Below are positions 22,532-22,758 of a stretch of 22,758 nucleotides of DNA, piece by piece. The notes under the pieces were generated by a model. It did no database searches, had not been told where the DNA came from, and saw only the letters and a list, made by a program, of their open reading frames with translations. Each line of letters starts with the position of its first letter. Position 1 is the first letter of the stretch. A program made the translations under genes and the position numbers. The DNA comes from Syntrophomonadaceae bacterium (GTDB lineage: Bacteria > Bacillota > Syntrophomonadia > Syntrophomonadales > Syntrophomonadaceae): the NCBI GenBank assembly GCA_028686565.1, contig JAQUBU010000007.1, positions 1-22,758 on the forward strand, read 5' to 3'.

Positions 22532-22591
22532 CTTGTCATTGTTATGAAATAGCGTACTTGTCATTGTTATAAAATAGCGTACTTGTCATTG
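22532..22591. repeat. 25-base tandem repeat leading into family-1 copy 2
   Basis: Two full 25-base units (22532-22556 and 22557-22581, one difference, GAAAT versus AAAAT) and a 10-base partial third unit (CTTGTCATTG, 22582-22591). The partial unit overlaps the GTCATTG start of the family-1 repeat, so each unit carries the same first bases as the element's end. Confidence 0.85.
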
Positions 22592-22758
22592 CGAGCGCAG
22601 CGCGGCAATCTTCCCCGGTAATTGATTACACAATGAAAAATGCTCTGACGCTTTTCGTTTATCGTGGCGGGTTATTACCCGTGATAATTGCGAGCGGTAG
22701 AGAAGCAATCTAAAATGACTTGGCGATGGATGGATTGCTTCGCTGCACTCGCAATGAC
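22585..22758. repeat. MITE-like palindromic repeat, copy 2 (family 1)
   Basis: A full 174-base copy bounded by GTCATTGCGAG at the left and CTCGCAATGAC at the right; 22588-22758 equals 1-171 with no difference. The inverted ends extend, with mismatches, over about 27 bases. The window stops exactly at the last base of the right end. It lies about 100 bases after the tuf stop, where rpsJ would be expected in many relatives. Confidence 0.88.

Noticed and set aside
1..22758. A plasmid or phage, suggested by the identical ends
   Set aside because: No replication, partition, capsid, integrase or transfer gene is present; the content is the core ribosomal and RNA polymerase cluster.

Overview
The window is a core chromosomal block of a Firmicute, most likely a clostridial anaerobe. 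The gene order rpmG-secE-nusG-rplK-rplA-rplJ-rplL ... rpoB-rpoC-rplGB-rpsL-rpsG-fusA-tuf is the classic Firmicutes rif/str region. The L7Ae-type protein between rpoC and rpsL, the Bacillus/Clostridium-like N-terminus of RpoC and strong purine-rich ribosome binding sites all fit. My impression, from memory of protein sequences only, is Syntrophomonadaceae or a close relative.

Layout. 1-487: a 171-base repeat, a possible terminator and a promoter. 488-2749: rpmG, secE, nusG, rplK and rplA, tightly packed. 2750-3032: an L10 leader with an intrinsic terminator, then a short AT-rich piece. 3033-4003: rplJ and rplL, closed by a strong terminator. 4061-10438: a four-gene island that separates rplL from rpoB. 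It holds topB on the minus strand, then recD2, an alpha/beta hydrolase and an unrecognised signal-peptide membrane protein on the plus strand. 10451-17619: rpoB and rpoC with their own promoter and a structured leader. 17627-21108: rplGB, rpsL, rpsG and fusA, again with a good promoter and with a structured repeat inserted between rplGB and rpsL. 21292-22488: tuf. 22532-22758: a 25-base tandem repeat leading into an exact second copy of the 171-base repeat that opens the window.

The genes work together as the information-processing core: ribosomal proteins of both subunits, the stalk (L10, L7/L12, L11, L1), translocation and transcription accessory factors (SecE, NusG), the two large RNA polymerase subunits, and the elongation factors EF-G and EF-Tu. 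The island genes are DNA topology and helicase functions plus two proteins of unknown substrate.

I see no convincing new defence, biosynthetic or mobile system. The most interesting signals are the two repeat families (one makes the window ends identical and may relate to a duplicated tuf locus; the other is a highly folded element, nested once and once placed exactly on a stop codon inside an essential operon), the split between rplL and rpoB, a four-cysteine loop in EF-Tu, and the unusual codon use of tuf.
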